A stretch of 64,000 bases of DNA from Candidatus Borrarchaeum yapensis (GCA_016840515.1 JAEOSF010000004.1:1-64000), one strand, 5' to 3'; numbered from the stretch's first letter, positions 1 to 8,750 are shown. The notes: generated by a model from the sequence alone, not told the origin. Numbers and translations are program-made.

Positions 1-136
1 CACCCTTAAAGGTATTATGATCCGTAATTGCTATACCTTGAATACCTCGCTTTTTTAATACGCGTACAAGATCTTTATTTAGAGGAATCCAAGCATCTGA
101 CGAAAGATGCGTATGTACATGAAGATCAATTTTCAT
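1..136 (-). CDS. PHP-domain metal-dependent phosphoesterase, N-terminal fragment
   Basis: The first 45 residues of a protein that runs off the left edge. The N-terminus contains DLHVHTHLSSDAW, the first PHP metal-binding motif, and later AITDHNT, the second. PHP domains hydrolyse phosphoesters using a three-metal centre; relatives include histidinol phosphatases, polymerase exonucleases and many stand-alone nucleotide phosphoesterases. The ATG at 136 is directly before the first motif, as is usual in the family. The particular substrate cannot be told from a fragment. Confidence 0.75.
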   Translation of the reverse strand, partial: MKIDLHVHTHLSSDAWIPLNKDLVRVLKKRGIQGIAITDHNTFKG

Positions 137-309
137 TTCTAAACTACCTGAAAAAATGTACGATATGAAAAATAGATGTGTTTTCTTATCTGACGCCTTA
201 GCAAATAGGTTTTGATTCAAATATCTTTCCTTAAAAATAGCTTTATATCTTAGATAAACCTGAGAAATTGGCTTAATCTTACTAAGTGTTTGTAGAGCGC
301 CTGTATCGA

Positions 310-554
310 ATTGTGAACTACCATCCAACAAGTTGAATGGCGTCCTGAATCATTCATCTCCCAGCGGAGCATGTCAAACAGGCTCTACGGACAGTTCCTG
401 CCCTGAACTTGATGGGAATTTGAGAACTGGCGAGTGTGACCTCAGCTCAATTCTACCTACTCTTTAGGTGCAAAGAAATATTTAAGGATTGGAGATCATT
501 GTGAAAGTGAACACACGCAATTCATCCCCCAACTAGTTGGGGGGTCTTCTTGCG
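310..554 (-). mobile_element. MITE-like relic of an IS200/IS605 (tnpB) element
   Basis: No intact gene lies here. Positions 501-554 carry an end motif also found at 30119-30171 and, reversed, at 57436-57526 just upstream of an intact tnpB: GTGAAAGTGA, then CGCAATTCATCC, then GGGGTCTTCTTGCG. The motif contains a perfect 18-bp palindrome at 526-543. At the opposite side, 321-340 forms an 8-bp stem with a 4-base loop. Subterminal hairpins are how IS200/IS605 ends are recognised. Between the ends only about 160 bp remain, with no transposase frame, so this looks like an internally deleted copy lying on the minus strand. The exact boundaries are inferred. Confidence 0.6.
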
Positions 555-589
555 AGACATCTATAAAAAAAATAGAAGGGGGAGTTTAG

Positions 590-1687
590 CTAAAGTTTTG
601 GAATATCGCCCGGCAAATCAAAATCGGAAAAATCTTTTGGTCTTTTTTGATTCCAGAAATTATTTTCTTGGGGCCCAAGTACTTGAGGGCTCTGTACACC
701 AGTTACAATTAACATAACTCGAATCATATTCTTCAGTTCAGGATCTTGACGGGCACCCCAGATCACCATTGCATTACTCGCTAATCTGTTTGCAACGATA
801 TCTGCAGCTTTTGTTGCCTCTTCAAGCGTCATATCTGTCCCACCGCTCACGTGAATCAAGGCAGCAGTGGCACCAGTGATATCCAACTCAAGCAGCGGAC
901 ACTTTAATGCTGCATTAACAGCGTCTTCTACTCGATTCTTTTCTCCTGATTCTCCAACTCCGACCATTGCGACGCCTCCATCCGTCATAACGGTTCTGAC
1001 ATCAGCATAATCAAGATTAATGAGGCTCGGTAATGATATAGTCTCTGTAATGCCCTTTACAAAGCGAGCCAAAACTTCATCAGCAACGCTAAACGCTGCA
1101 TCAATTGGAAGTTGAGGCGCAATTTCAAGTAGTTTATTATTGTCAATCACAATAACAGTATCAGCATGTCTTCGTAGATTTCTTAATCCTTCTCGTGCTT
1201 TTTCATTCCGTGCACGTTCTACTTCAAATGGTGTAGTAACAACACCTACTACTATTGCATCAGTTTCTTTAGCAATTTCAGCAACAGTAGGTGCGGCTCC
1301 AGTACCAGTACCTCCACCTAGACCAGCAGAAACAAAAACCAAATCTGCATCTCTTAAAAATTCCGTTAATTCTCTTCTAGACTCTTCTGCAGACGCAGCT
1401 CCAATTTCAGGATATCCTCCTGCACCTAAGCCGCGTGTAATATGCCTCCCAATGAGAATATGTTGATCCGCTTTCACTTGACTAAGATGTTGTTGATCTG
1501 TATTCACAGCAATACATTCTGCACCTTCAATACCTAATTTCATTAAACGATCTACGGTATTACATCCTCCGCCTCCACATCCCATAACTACAATCCTTGC
1601 ACGACCAGGCTCTCTTAAACCATTGTTTAGGTCTTTTGTTTCAAGTATATGCTTCTTTGCATTCTCAATTAATAATTTCATTGGCAT
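590..1687 (-). CDS. ftsZ: Cell division GTPase FtsZ
   Basis: Tubulin-like GTPase that polymerises into the division ring. The tubulin signature GGGTGTG is present at about residues 124-130, the N-terminal glycine-rich GCGGGG follows the first beta strand, and the T7-loop residues NLDYAD that catalyse GTP hydrolysis in the neighbouring subunit are intact. At about 365 residues it has the usual archaeal length, with a short C-terminal tail. I chose the ATG at 1687 because GGAG lies five bases upstream; a TTG at 1714 would add nine residues. A ribbon-helix-helix gene ends 34 bases upstream and the two are probably cotranscribed. An FtsZ1/FtsZ2 assignment needs a tree. Confidence 0.95.
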   Translation of the reverse strand: MPMKLLIENAKKHILETKDLNNGLREPGRARIVVMGCGGGGCNTVDRLMKLGIEGAECIAVNTDQQHLSQVKADQHILIGRHITRGLGAGGYPEIGAASAEESRRELTEFLRDADLVFVSAGLGGGTGTGAAPTVAEIAKETDAIVVGVVTTPFEVERARNEKAREGLRNLRRHADTVIVIDNNKLLEIAPQLPIDAAFSVADEVLARFVKGITETISLPSLINLDYADVRTVMTDGGVAMVGVGESGEKNRVEDAVNAALKCPLLELDITGATAALIHVSGGTDMTLEEATKAADIVANRLASNAMVIWGARQDPELKNMIRVMLIVTGVQSPQVLGPQENNFWNQKRPKDFSDFDLPGDIPKL

Positions 1688-1721
1688 TCGATCTCCATGT
1701 CTCCTCAATTTCAATAAAAAT

Positions 1722-1910
1722 TCATCTTATTTCTACTGGGGTAGGTCTCGGAAAACCTGGAAAACCTAGACTTTCCCATAATTCCTTTTTCAATAGATCA
1801 CGGATAGCTATTCGGATTACTTCCGATCGATTTGGATATTTTTGATCATCTACTAGCTGATCTAATCCAGAGATAAACCCTTCGGGTAGATGTACCGTTA
1901 CAAGTTTGAT
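1722..1910 (-). CDS. Ribbon-helix-helix (CdrS-like) transcriptional regulator
   Basis: A 62-residue protein: a short beta strand (KLVTVHLPE), then two helices around YPNRSEVIRIAIRDLLKKEL, the ribbon-helix-helix DNA-binding fold. Placement directly upstream of ftsZ and its sequence recall CdrS, the short regulator cotranscribed with ftsZ2 in haloarchaea and conserved in many Euryarchaeota. No ATG, GTG or TTG exists between the upstream in-frame TAG and the conserved strand. An AGGAGG sits eight bases before an ATC codon at 1910, which I take as start; an ATA at 1916 is the alternative. It probably autoregulates this ftsZ operon. That function is inferred from the family. Confidence 0.75.
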   Translation of the reverse strand: MKLVTVHLPEGFISGLDQLVDDQKYPNRSEVIRIAIRDLLKKELWESLGFPGFPRPTPVEIR

Positions 1911-2201
1911 TCTTATCGCCTCCTATCAGTTTCCTTTCCCGCTGAGCTAACTTGTCAAGTTTACGAAATCTTCATGTCCTGTTATAGATCCTATAGATTT
2001 CGGGGATTTTAGGACAGTGTCATAGAAACTTTATATTTCAAGACAGGTCAGTAAGGGGGATTATGTCGAAATAATTTCAGGTAAAATGAAAAAAGTCGTT
2101 TTTATTTTAAAAAAGCTTCTTACTACGCTCATGTTACCCTCATATGATTCCACTAATACGCATTAGAAAATTAGTTTATTCGGTCATCAACGAATGAATT
2201 C

Positions 2202-3491
2202 TTAAATGAGTTTTCCATGTAGATGACTATATTTTGCATCGATTATGATCACTCTTACGAATTTACCAATAAATTCATGGTTTTGTGAATTAATGATAAC
2301 TGGTTTATATGTATTTGTTCGTCCTTCTAAACCGCTTTTTTTTCCCCTGCTTACAATCAAAATGGTTTCTTCTCTCCCTATCCATTCATTGTTTTTCTCA
2401 CGTGTTATCTTTCGGCAGAGTTCCGTTATTTTTCTTGAACGGGCCTTTATCGTTTGTGATAAAAGAGGAGATAACTTAGCAGCCGGCGTTTGCTCTCTTG
2501 GACCGTATTTTGAAACATTAGTTAAACTGGGCTGAATTAATTCAATTATATCAAGCGATTCATTGAATTGTGTGTCGGTTTCAGAAGGAAAACCAACAAT
2601 AATGTCCGTAGATAACGTAATGTCTTGGAAGACTGATCTAATTCTTTTTACAATATCAAGAAACTCTTCGACTGAATAATCTCTTTTCATTTGACGTAAA
2701 ATCGCATTACTACCAGATTGAAGAGGTAGATGTATGAATTTGTAGAGTTTAGAATTCTTAAAAACCTCAATCAAGTCATCTACTAAAGGATATGCAGTAG
2801 CAGGATTCATCATACCGACTCTGACCATGAAGTCGCCTTCGATCCGTATAATCGATTGCAGAAGAGACGGGAGTGTGCTGCCTCTATCTAACCCATATGC
2901 GGTTGTATCTTGTGCAGTTAGCCAGATTTCTTTACATCCTTGAAGAACGCACCTTTTTACTTCGTCAAGTATCAGTTCTTCAGGATATGATACTAATGGG
3001 CCCATAACTCGTTTTACAATACAATAAGAACAATTTGAAATACAACCCTGGGCAATCTGTACAATTCCAATCCTATCATTAATCCTTCTTCGAGGATATC
3101 CTAACTTTGGAATGGAATTATGCCCAATTTCAATTCTTTGTTTTCCTCGTAAAGTGTCCTCAACGACATTCTCAATTTCTGAAAGATGATGTATTCCAAT
3201 CATACTCGCATTTGGCGCAACTTTTCTTATTTTTGTGGAATATACCTCAGGCATGCATCCTGCAACGATTAGTTTTTTGTGAGGGTATTCTTGCACGATT
3301 TTTTTAATTCGAAAAAGAATTTTTGCTTCTGTAGGTGATTTCACAATACACGAATTAATGATTATTACATCTGCTTCATCTATCTTTGAAATTATTTGGA
3401 AGTTATTCGAAAGTAGACCTAGCATAATCTCAGATACTGCTTGGTTTGCACTACACCCGTATGTATCCATATAAATTTTCAAATAGTTCAC
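2202..3491 (-). CDS. tRNA methylthiotransferase (e-MtaB/CDKAL1-type radical SAM)
   Basis: Converts threonylcarbamoyladenosine at position 37 of tRNAs to its 2-methylthio form. It has the full three-domain layout: an N-terminal UPF0004 domain with cysteines near residues 14, 48 and 79 for the auxiliary cluster, the radical SAM motif in CISNCSYC (about residue 150), and a C-terminal TRAM domain. The 429-residue length fits the archaeal/eukaryotic branch. The ATG at 3491 precedes YMDTYGCSAN, the expected N-terminus. The next gene upstream, a MoaD-like protein, ends 13 bases before this start, so cotranscription is likely. Confidence 0.9.
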   Translation of the reverse strand: MNYLKIYMDTYGCSANQAVSEIMLGLLSNNFQIISKIDEADVIIINSCIVKSPTEAKILFRIKKIVQEYPHKKLIVAGCMPEVYSTKIRKVAPNASMIGIHHLSEIENVVEDTLRGKQRIEIGHNSIPKLGYPRRRINDRIGIVQIAQGCISNCSYCIVKRVMGPLVSYPEELILDEVKRCVLQGCKEIWLTAQDTTAYGLDRGSTLPSLLQSIIRIEGDFMVRVGMMNPATAYPLVDDLIEVFKNSKLYKFIHLPLQSGSNAILRQMKRDYSVEEFLDIVKRIRSVFQDITLSTDIIVGFPSETDTQFNESLDIIELIQPSLTNVSKYGPREQTPAAKLSPLLSQTIKARSRKITELCRKITREKNNEWIGREETILIVSRGKKSGLEGRTNTYKPVIINSQNHEFIGKFVRVIIIDAKYSHLHGKLI

Positions 3492-3504
3492 AGACTTCCA
3501 AAAA

Positions 3505-3798
3505 CTAAGTGAGTATTAAGATGTTCCCACCACCAACCGGGGGAAGGATTGCCAAAGTATCATTTTCTTCAAGGAACACGTTGTGATCGTTGGCCGCATC
3601 TCCATTAATCATTAGCATAATATGACTAGCAATTTGATCTGCCTTAAATACGTAGTCTCTAAACTCGGATCCATATTTATTAGCTAATAGGTTCATAAAA
3701 TCGATTAATTTGATCTTACCATTTACGTTTATCTCGGTTCTTGGTGTTTTGACGATCTCTCTAACACGTGCAAAGAATTTCACTTTTATCGTTGACAT
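3505..3798 (-). CDS. Ubiquitin-like small modifier / MoaD-family protein
   Basis: A 97-residue beta-grasp protein. STIKVKFFARVREIV at the N-terminus and the acidic loop before LAILPPVGGG are classic MoaD/SAMP features. Such proteins act as sulfur carriers for molybdopterin and tRNA thiolation or as protein modifiers after adenylation by an E1-like enzyme. Unusually, the diglycine is not terminal: six further residues (NILILT) follow, so a protease would have to expose the GG. The ATG at 3798 is chosen because it begins the first beta strand; an upstream start would add 25 unlike residues. No E1 or JAMM protease gene lies in the window. Confidence 0.8.
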   Translation of the reverse strand: MSTIKVKFFARVREIVKTPRTEINVNGKIKLIDFMNLLANKYGSEFRDYVFKADQIASHIMLMINGDAANDHNVFLEENDTLAILPPVGGGNILILT

Positions 3799-3983
3799 TT
3801 TATCCACTCTAAATGCAATGAAGTGATTTTCTAAGAATTCTATAGGAAAGAATTTTAATTTAACGTTCGACACACAATATAATGAAGAATGCTCGGTTTC
3901 TTATATTCGTGCTTATTACTCAAAGCAAGATTTGAATCACAATATGAATCCAAAGAATAGTTAAGAATTTGCAAGTGAGTATT

Positions 3984-4244
3984 ATGGCAGAGCCCCCCGA
4001 AGATGATTCAAAAACCAGAAATTTTGCCATGAAGATCGAGCACTTGTTGAGTGACAAGAGACTGAAAACAATAGTTCCAATTGTCACATTAGTGCTCTTT
4101 GCTGTTATTATTTATCAGCAATTAATTATGTTGACTAGAATGTCACAGTTCCTTTTTTGGTTCATAATCATTGATATTTTAGTTGTGATAGGGTTATCCT
4201 TACCATTCCTTGAGAAACATATCCAAAAAGTTTTGAAAAGATGA
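3984..4244 (+). CDS. Small two-helix membrane protein, unknown function
   Basis: An 86-residue protein with a charged, hydrophilic N-terminus of about 28 residues, two predicted transmembrane helices (about residues 30-49 and 58-76) separated by a short loop, and a basic tail (HIQKVLKR). The start at ATG 3984 has GTGAG six bases upstream. It is divergent from the MoaD-like gene, with a shared upstream region at 3799-3983. No family is recognised. The positive tail suggests both termini face the cytoplasm. Confidence 0.55.
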   Translation: MAEPPEDDSKTRNFAMKIEHLLSDKRLKTIVPIVTLVLFAVIIYQQLIMLTRMSQFLFWFIIIDILVVIGLSLPFLEKHIQKVLKR

Positions 4245-4364
4245 CGAGAATCATCCATCGCTAAATACTTTGTTTGTTGTGCAAAATTACTCTTATTAGC
4301 ATTAAAAATCCCTCTTTTTGATGATAATTATTGTTTGTTAAAACTTGATAATACACATAATTTG

Positions 4365-4472
4365 CTATACCGTGAATGCATCGACTAGATCTGCGAATTT
4401 CTCAAACTCAATTCCATCTGAAGTCCATTTAATTCCATCGCGAGTGATATTGTAAGGAACTTTGTGAGTGTC
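4365..4472 (-). pseudogene. Possible C-terminal gene fragment
   Basis: The minus strand has an open stretch of about 36 codons ending in a stop at 4365-4367, with protein-like composition (KVPYNITRDGIKWTSDG then an acidic-hydrophobic helix). It has no start codon and is preceded by an in-frame stop at 4473-4475. I see no family match. It could be the surviving 3' end of a lost gene. The rest of 4245-4651 is very AT-rich and probably holds the promoter of the lipocalin-like gene that follows. Confidence 0.3.
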
Positions 4473-4651
4473 TCAAAAAAGGTATCATTGGGGTATATGT
4501 TTTATATAGTGCTTCATATCGGCGTTTACGGATATTATATATTACCGAGAAGTGACGTTTATTTTACCTTTATTATTTTTTAAAAATTCAATTATAAATA
4601 TATAAATTATTTTTTTGAATAACAAATATTCAAATTGAAGTAGGTGAGAGA

Positions 4652-5077
4652 ATGACACAAAATCCTTTTGTCGGAACTTGGAGACTCATATCATGGGAAT
4701 ACAGAAGCGCGGATGGCCAAGTTAGCAACCCTTTCGGCCGAGACTTTGTTGGGTACATCATGTATAGTGATGACGGATATATGTCCGTAGCCATCATGAG
4801 TACAAAACGTCCCAAATTTGCTTCTGGAGACCTCTGGGGAGGTACAACTGAAGAGAAGGTAGCAGCCACCGATACCTATATCTCCTATTGTGGAAAGTAT
4901 GAAGTTCAGGGAGACAAAGTTATTCATAACATTGAAGTCAGTTTCTTTCCTAACTGGAGTGGTATGGATCAGATCCGTTTCTTTGAGTTTAAAGGGGATA
5001 GATTATCGTTAAGTACACCCCCTTTTCTGGCGGCTGGCATACAGCAGACTGCCCATCTGATCTGGGAGCGTGTCTAA
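4652..5077 (+). CDS. Lipocalin-like domain protein
   Basis: A 141-residue protein beginning FVGTWRLISWEYRSADG, the start of the lipocalin-like (PF13924-type) beta barrel, with alternating beta strands such as GYIMYSDDGYMSVAI and the closing strand near ERV. Members bind small hydrophobic ligands or act in polyketide-type chemistry; the ligand here is unknown. GGTGAG lies six bases upstream of the ATG. It is a single-gene unit, preceded by an AT-rich region with several TATA-like boxes around 4585-4610. No signal peptide is seen, so a cytoplasmic location is likely. Confidence 0.7.
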   Translation: MTQNPFVGTWRLISWEYRSADGQVSNPFGRDFVGYIMYSDDGYMSVAIMSTKRPKFASGDLWGGTTEEKVAATDTYISYCGKYEVQGDKVIHNIEVSFFPNWSGMDQIRFFEFKGDRLSLSTPPFLAAGIQQTAHLIWERV

Positions 5078-5292
5078 ACGATCTGAGGACACTCCGTCTG
5101 CCATTGTAAAACATTTGAGTTCTGTTGTTTTATAAAGATGAATTGCAATACGTAATAAAAATGATATAATTAACAGCAATAGAAAAAAAAGAAAAGTGAA
5201 GTTTTATACTGCCGTTTCCATTTTCTTGTGATAGGGATACACAACTCCCCATCACCTCTCTGCTTAATAAAAAAAGGAAGAAATAGAGTTAT

Positions 5293-5742
5293 TTATTTGC
5301 TCGTTATCGTGAACTTACAACCGTTTTCCGTCGGGTCAATGTCGAGGTTACAGTCATTTACTGAAGCAGTCATAGGAAACATAATTTTGCAGAATTCACA
5401 CATCGATCCTAGAACTGGTTCACCGAAAATTTTCACAATCTTTGGCATATCTTCCAGCTTTGTTGTACATTTTTTTACATGGTGAATTGACTTATCTTTT
5501 CCCACAGTACTTTCGTATTCGTGACCATATATCTGTGCAAGCGCAGCATATCTATTGAGAAGTTTTTCTACCGGGGTCTCACCTGGATATGTTGCATAAA
5601 GTTTTCCGATTTGTCTACCTGTGAAAGAAACCGCTTCCTCCGCAACCTCCTTCTTTAGGGTGTTTAACGGACCCCATAAAAGCATCAGCGCAGAAAGTCG
5701 TAGCATAGCTAACTTCTCAGCATCCGTCATCTTTGCAGCCAT
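5293..5742 (-). CDS. Cysteine-containing small protein, possibly related to the 7238/7818/9928 family
   Basis: A 149-residue mostly helical protein with a C-terminal cysteine-rich half: KKCTTK, CEFCK and a closing DCNLDI...GCKFTI. The terminal G-x-C-x-F pattern resembles the GDPYCE terminus of the proteins at 7238, 7818 and 9928, a layout seen in ATC-hydrolase-like and V4R-like domains. That link is weak and is an inference. AGGAGAGG precedes the ATG at 5742. Its role could be ligand sensing or thiol chemistry; I do not recognise a specific function. Confidence 0.45.
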   Translation of the reverse strand: MAAKMTDAEKLAMLRLSALMLLWGPLNTLKKEVAEEAVSFTGRQIGKLYATYPGETPVEKLLNRYAALAQIYGHEYESTVGKDKSIHHVKKCTTKLEDMPKIVKIFGEPVLGSMCEFCKIMFPMTASVNDCNLDIDPTENGCKFTITSK

Positions 5743-6025
5743 ATTCCCATCCTCTCCTTCAATTTGGGTACTTGTATGACGCCCCTCCTCGGCGCTTTGA
5801 AAGAAGGAAGAACTCTAGAAAAAACTACGTTAACTAGAACTCCCCCTTCAGTTATTCAAAAATAGATTTATGTACTCTTATTGCTTTTATACTTTTATTT
5901 CAAATGTATTATGAACGGGTGAGTATTATGTGAACTGTTGGTTAGGAAATATGAATTGCGTAAATCGTATCTTTTCTGTAATTGAAAAGAATCATGACTT
6001 CAGTTTCAAAGCGTAGAAAAACAGC

Positions 6026-6916
6026 TTATCGTCCATTTCTTCTTTTATATGGACGTTTTTTAGATTTTAGCTTAATTAATGCTTCTAAACCCGCCTTTTT
6101 GGCAGTTACATGGGATTTGAAATCAAATATGCAATATGCCAGTTCATAAAACTTGAGCACCGATTCCTGAGAAGTAATGCGTAATCTAATATCGTAAATG
6201 TTGTCCTCGATAGCATAATTATCAAGGATTTCCGATAGATCTTGGAGGAATAAAATTGAAGAATTACTAATAGTTACACCAAGAGCTTTCTCATGTAAAT
6301 TAACACCGCCTTCACATTCATACGCAGCCCGCATTATAGCACCGTGTATTTCTGGATTAGTGGATTTCATTATGGGTCGTGGTATTCTCACCAGTCCGCT
6401 TTTCGCTCCTGTCGGTATTCCATAGGTGTAAGCTAACAGTTCGGCTAATTCTACTGAATATACAACAAATTTGCCCGCATAACCATACTGTCTTCTTTTA
6501 CGCTTCCATTTTTTCCAATTTATACGTCTCGCTTTGAACCAGTATATATTTAACGGTGGAGTTATACGCAGTATATGACATATGATTGCTCTAAATTCAT
6601 CGCAATCTCGTTTTCCAAAAACAAATTCCACTTTTCTTGTTCTAAGATGACCGTCACCTAACACTGAAGTTATAAAATACGCGCCACTAGGAGTCAGCGT
6701 ACTCACAGCAGTTAAGTCTTTTTCATATTGATTCTTGATCTTATTGGGATTTCTGTAGCCTAATATTCCTGCTTTTCGTAATTGCCTAATTCTGCATTCA
6801 ACTGAGTTAAAACTTCGCCCTAATTCGCTACCAATTTGTTCATAGGAGAGTGAAGTGTTATTCCATAACTCGATTAATTTTTCCTCTTCTTCAACTGTCC
6901 AAGATCGGCCCCTCAT
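6026..6916 (-). CDS. Free-standing LAGLIDADG-type homing endonuclease with SANT/Myb domain
   Basis: Residues about 1-50 form a Myb/SANT-like helix-turn-helix (SWTVEEEEKLIELW and RSFNSVECRIRQLRKAG). The remainder contains two LAGLIDADG-like helices, AYFITSVLGDGHLR near residue 80 and HGAIMRAAYECEGGVN near 190, each with an acidic residue at its end. This is the plan of a monomeric homing endonuclease. The C-terminus is very basic. No intron or intein host gene flanks it, so it is a stand-alone copy, perhaps using the SANT domain for target binding. Whether it still cuts DNA cannot be judged. Confidence 0.75.
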   Translation of the reverse strand: MRGRSWTVEEEEKLIELWNNTSLSYEQIGSELGRSFNSVECRIRQLRKAGILGYRNPNKIKNQYEKDLTAVSTLTPSGAYFITSVLGDGHLRTRKVEFVFGKRDCDEFRAIICHILRITPPLNIYWFKARRINWKKWKRKRRQYGYAGKFVVYSVELAELLAYTYGIPTGAKSGLVRIPRPIMKSTNPEIHGAIMRAAYECEGGVNLHEKALGVTISNSSILFLQDLSEILDNYAIEDNIYDIRLRITSQESVLKFYELAYCIFDFKSHVTAKKAGLEALIKLKSKKRPYKRRNGR

Positions 6917-7237
6917 TTTTTCTTACCTAATCTCTATTATTGAAATTCTTTAAGTTCTCCACATAATTTCGAAATTACACAGAAATAGTGTAAGATAGAA
7001 ATTTTACAGCGTTGTACTGTGAGATTTTTCTCTCCACAGAATTTAAAACGGAGGTTAGACACCTTTCACGCAATGAAATCTTAAAGGGAATTCAATGAAA
7101 TTAGGAAAACTGTTTTTATTTCGCATCTAAAAAAAAGGTAATGAAAAAGAGGATGATCATACGATTCTACGATTAAACTATTTATGCTAGTATTGCTATA
7201 CACGTCTATATTATCCACAGATTAGGGGAGGAATCTG
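6917..7237. other. Intergenic region between divergent genes
   Basis: No coding frame is credible here. The region must hold promoters for both neighbours. The right part has TATA-like sequence (CTATTTATGC near 7178) and a strong GGGGAGG ribosome-binding site at 7226-7232 for the gene starting at 7238. I see no repeat or RNA structure. Confidence 0.4.
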
Positions 7238-7789
7238 ATGGTTGAGGAGTTATTAAAGAAGATTCCAGCTGAGAGATGCTGGGATATAACCGGGAAAACC
7301 CTCACCAATATGGTTGTTCTTAGGGGGGATAAGATGATGCCATCTCTCTTGAGTATAGGGGAGGGGATCATTGCACCAGTATTGGGTTTAGAAAAGTATC
7401 TAGAGATAAATACGAAGATATGGGGTGATAGCGGTAAGATAACGTTTCCATTGTTTAAAGATATGTTCGGCATACCAGTCGAGGATGCCGTAGGAGCGAT
7501 TAAATTGGCCACCGTCGTTGCGCAATTACTTCAGGGTCCAGAGTTTGAATCTGAAATCGTTGAGGCAACACCAGAAAGAGCTGTATGGAGAATACATAAG
7601 TGTGCATGGTGGGAGAGGTACAAAGAGAATGAGGTAAAGCCTGAATTTGTCCCTTGTGTTAACGCCCATCAAGCATGGGGCGAGGAGGGCGTCAAGGCAA
7701 TTAGCCCCAAGTTAACTTATACGCTCTTGAAAGCAATGCCAAGAGGCGACCCTTACTGCGAAGCAGTTATCGAGTTTAAAGAAGAGTAA
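7238..7789 (+). CDS. ATC-hydrolase/V4R-like cysteine protein, paralogue 1
   Basis: A 183-residue protein. Its C-terminal half has conserved cysteines in RIHKCAWWERY and PRGDPYCEAVIEF, the pattern of the L-2-amino-thiazoline-4-carboxylate hydrolase-like family, which also resembles V4R ligand-binding domains. The N-terminal half is helical. It has a very strong GGGGAGG Shine-Dalgarno site. The next gene, a tandem paralogue sharing most of its motifs (KIP.ERCW, GD...SLL..GEG, WWE.Y), starts 28 bases downstream, so the two form an operon. Chemistry and ligand are unknown; the family name is tentative. Confidence 0.5.
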   Translation: MVEELLKKIPAERCWDITGKTLTNMVVLRGDKMMPSLLSIGEGIIAPVLGLEKYLEINTKIWGDSGKITFPLFKDMFGIPVEDAVGAIKLATVVAQLLQGPEFESEIVEATPERAVWRIHKCAWWERYKENEVKPEFVPCVNAHQAWGEEGVKAISPKLTYTLLKAMPRGDPYCEAVIEFKEE

Positions 7790-7817
7790 ACTGTATAGAG
7801 TTACAAGGTGAACACGA

Positions 7818-8366
7818 TTGGCGGAATTATTGAATAAAATCCCGTGTGAAAAGTGTTGGGAATTAACCGCTAAAGCGCTCATCAGACTTATAGTATTACA
7901 AGGCGATAAAATCATTGCCTCTCTTTTAGGAAGAGGTGAGGGGGTCATTGCACCTGTTATGGGTAAGGAAAAATGGTTAGAGATAAACGAGAAGGTATTT
8001 GGCGAAGGCGGTAAGCAACTTTATCCATGGCTTAAAGAAGCTTTCAACATATCAGTCGAGGATGCAACCGGAGCAGTTAACTTAGTCATAGTAGGTGAAA
8101 AACTAATGGGTGGCGGTTTGATCAAGCATAAATTAGTCACAGCAACCCCAGAAAGAGCCGTACTCAAAATAACAGAGTGTCCGTGGTGGGAGAGTTATGA
8201 AGAATTTGAAGTACAATCTGAACTTAGAGCTTGTGACCCTGGGCATCCTATAATGATCGAAGAGGCGTTCAAGATAATTAATCCTAAGATATCTTATAAG
8301 CTCACAAAGGCACTACCCAGAGGAGATCCTTATTGTGAGGAAGTCTTCGAGTTTAACGAAGAGTAA
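7818..8366 (+). CDS. ATC-hydrolase/V4R-like cysteine protein, paralogue 2
   Basis: A 182-residue tandem duplicate of the preceding gene: shared KIP-EKCWELT opening, GEGVIAPV, SVEDATGAV, CPWWESYEE and PRGDPYCEEVFEF. It starts at TTG 7818 with AAGGTGA upstream. The cysteines at CPWW and DPYCE are preserved in both copies, which argues they matter (metal, heme or catalysis). The duplication looks fairly old, since identity is well below that of a recent copy. Function is not known; both may be subunits of one complex or differ in ligand. Confidence 0.5.
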   Translation: MAELLNKIPCEKCWELTAKALIRLIVLQGDKIIASLLGRGEGVIAPVMGKEKWLEINEKVFGEGGKQLYPWLKEAFNISVEDATGAVNLVIVGEKLMGGGLIKHKLVTATPERAVLKITECPWWESYEEFEVQSELRACDPGHPIMIEEAFKIINPKISYKLTKALPRGDPYCEEVFEFNEE

Positions 8367-8575
8367 AAATTAGTTCTTGTGCTTCTAAAGTTGTTTAGAA
8401 GATGCTTATCATATTGCTATCGCTATTATAAATGATTTAGATTATTTTTAAGTTGGAATTTTAAACGTATAGTGAGAAGAAGAACAAGAGATATTGTAAG
8501 GATGGTACACACTTTAAACAATCTCAGGCAAATAGAAATTATGACACCTGCGGAATTACTATAGGAGGCTAAAAT

Positions 8576-8750
8576 ATGGGGGAATTCAAAGAAAATGATA
8601 TTAAAAAAATAAAAAAGATTGTGGAAGAGGAGTTCCCAAACGATCCCGCTTTACAGCAAGTTCATATCGCACGAAAAATCTTGCTAAAGAAGCAGAACTT
8701 AAAGGATTGAGTTTTTTGGAATCATCAAAATGTTGAGAAAGCGTCATTGA
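8576..8750 (+). pseudogene. Decayed small conserved archaeal gene (two frameshifts)
   Basis: After AGGAGG and an ATG at 8576 the frame reads like a small helical archaeal protein (KIVEEEFPNDPALQQVHIAR) but stops at 8710 after 44 residues. The expected continuation appears in a second frame (KEAELKGLSFLE) and then a third (KMLRKRH, stop at 8750). Two frameshifts are needed to join them. Either the gene is decaying or the assembly has indels here. The flanks 8367-8575 and 8751-8838 show nothing else. Confidence 0.5.

Noticed and set aside
1140..1466. A 108-residue open frame antisense to ftsZ
   Set aside because: Mirror of a conserved gene; composition unlike a protein and no ribosome-binding site.
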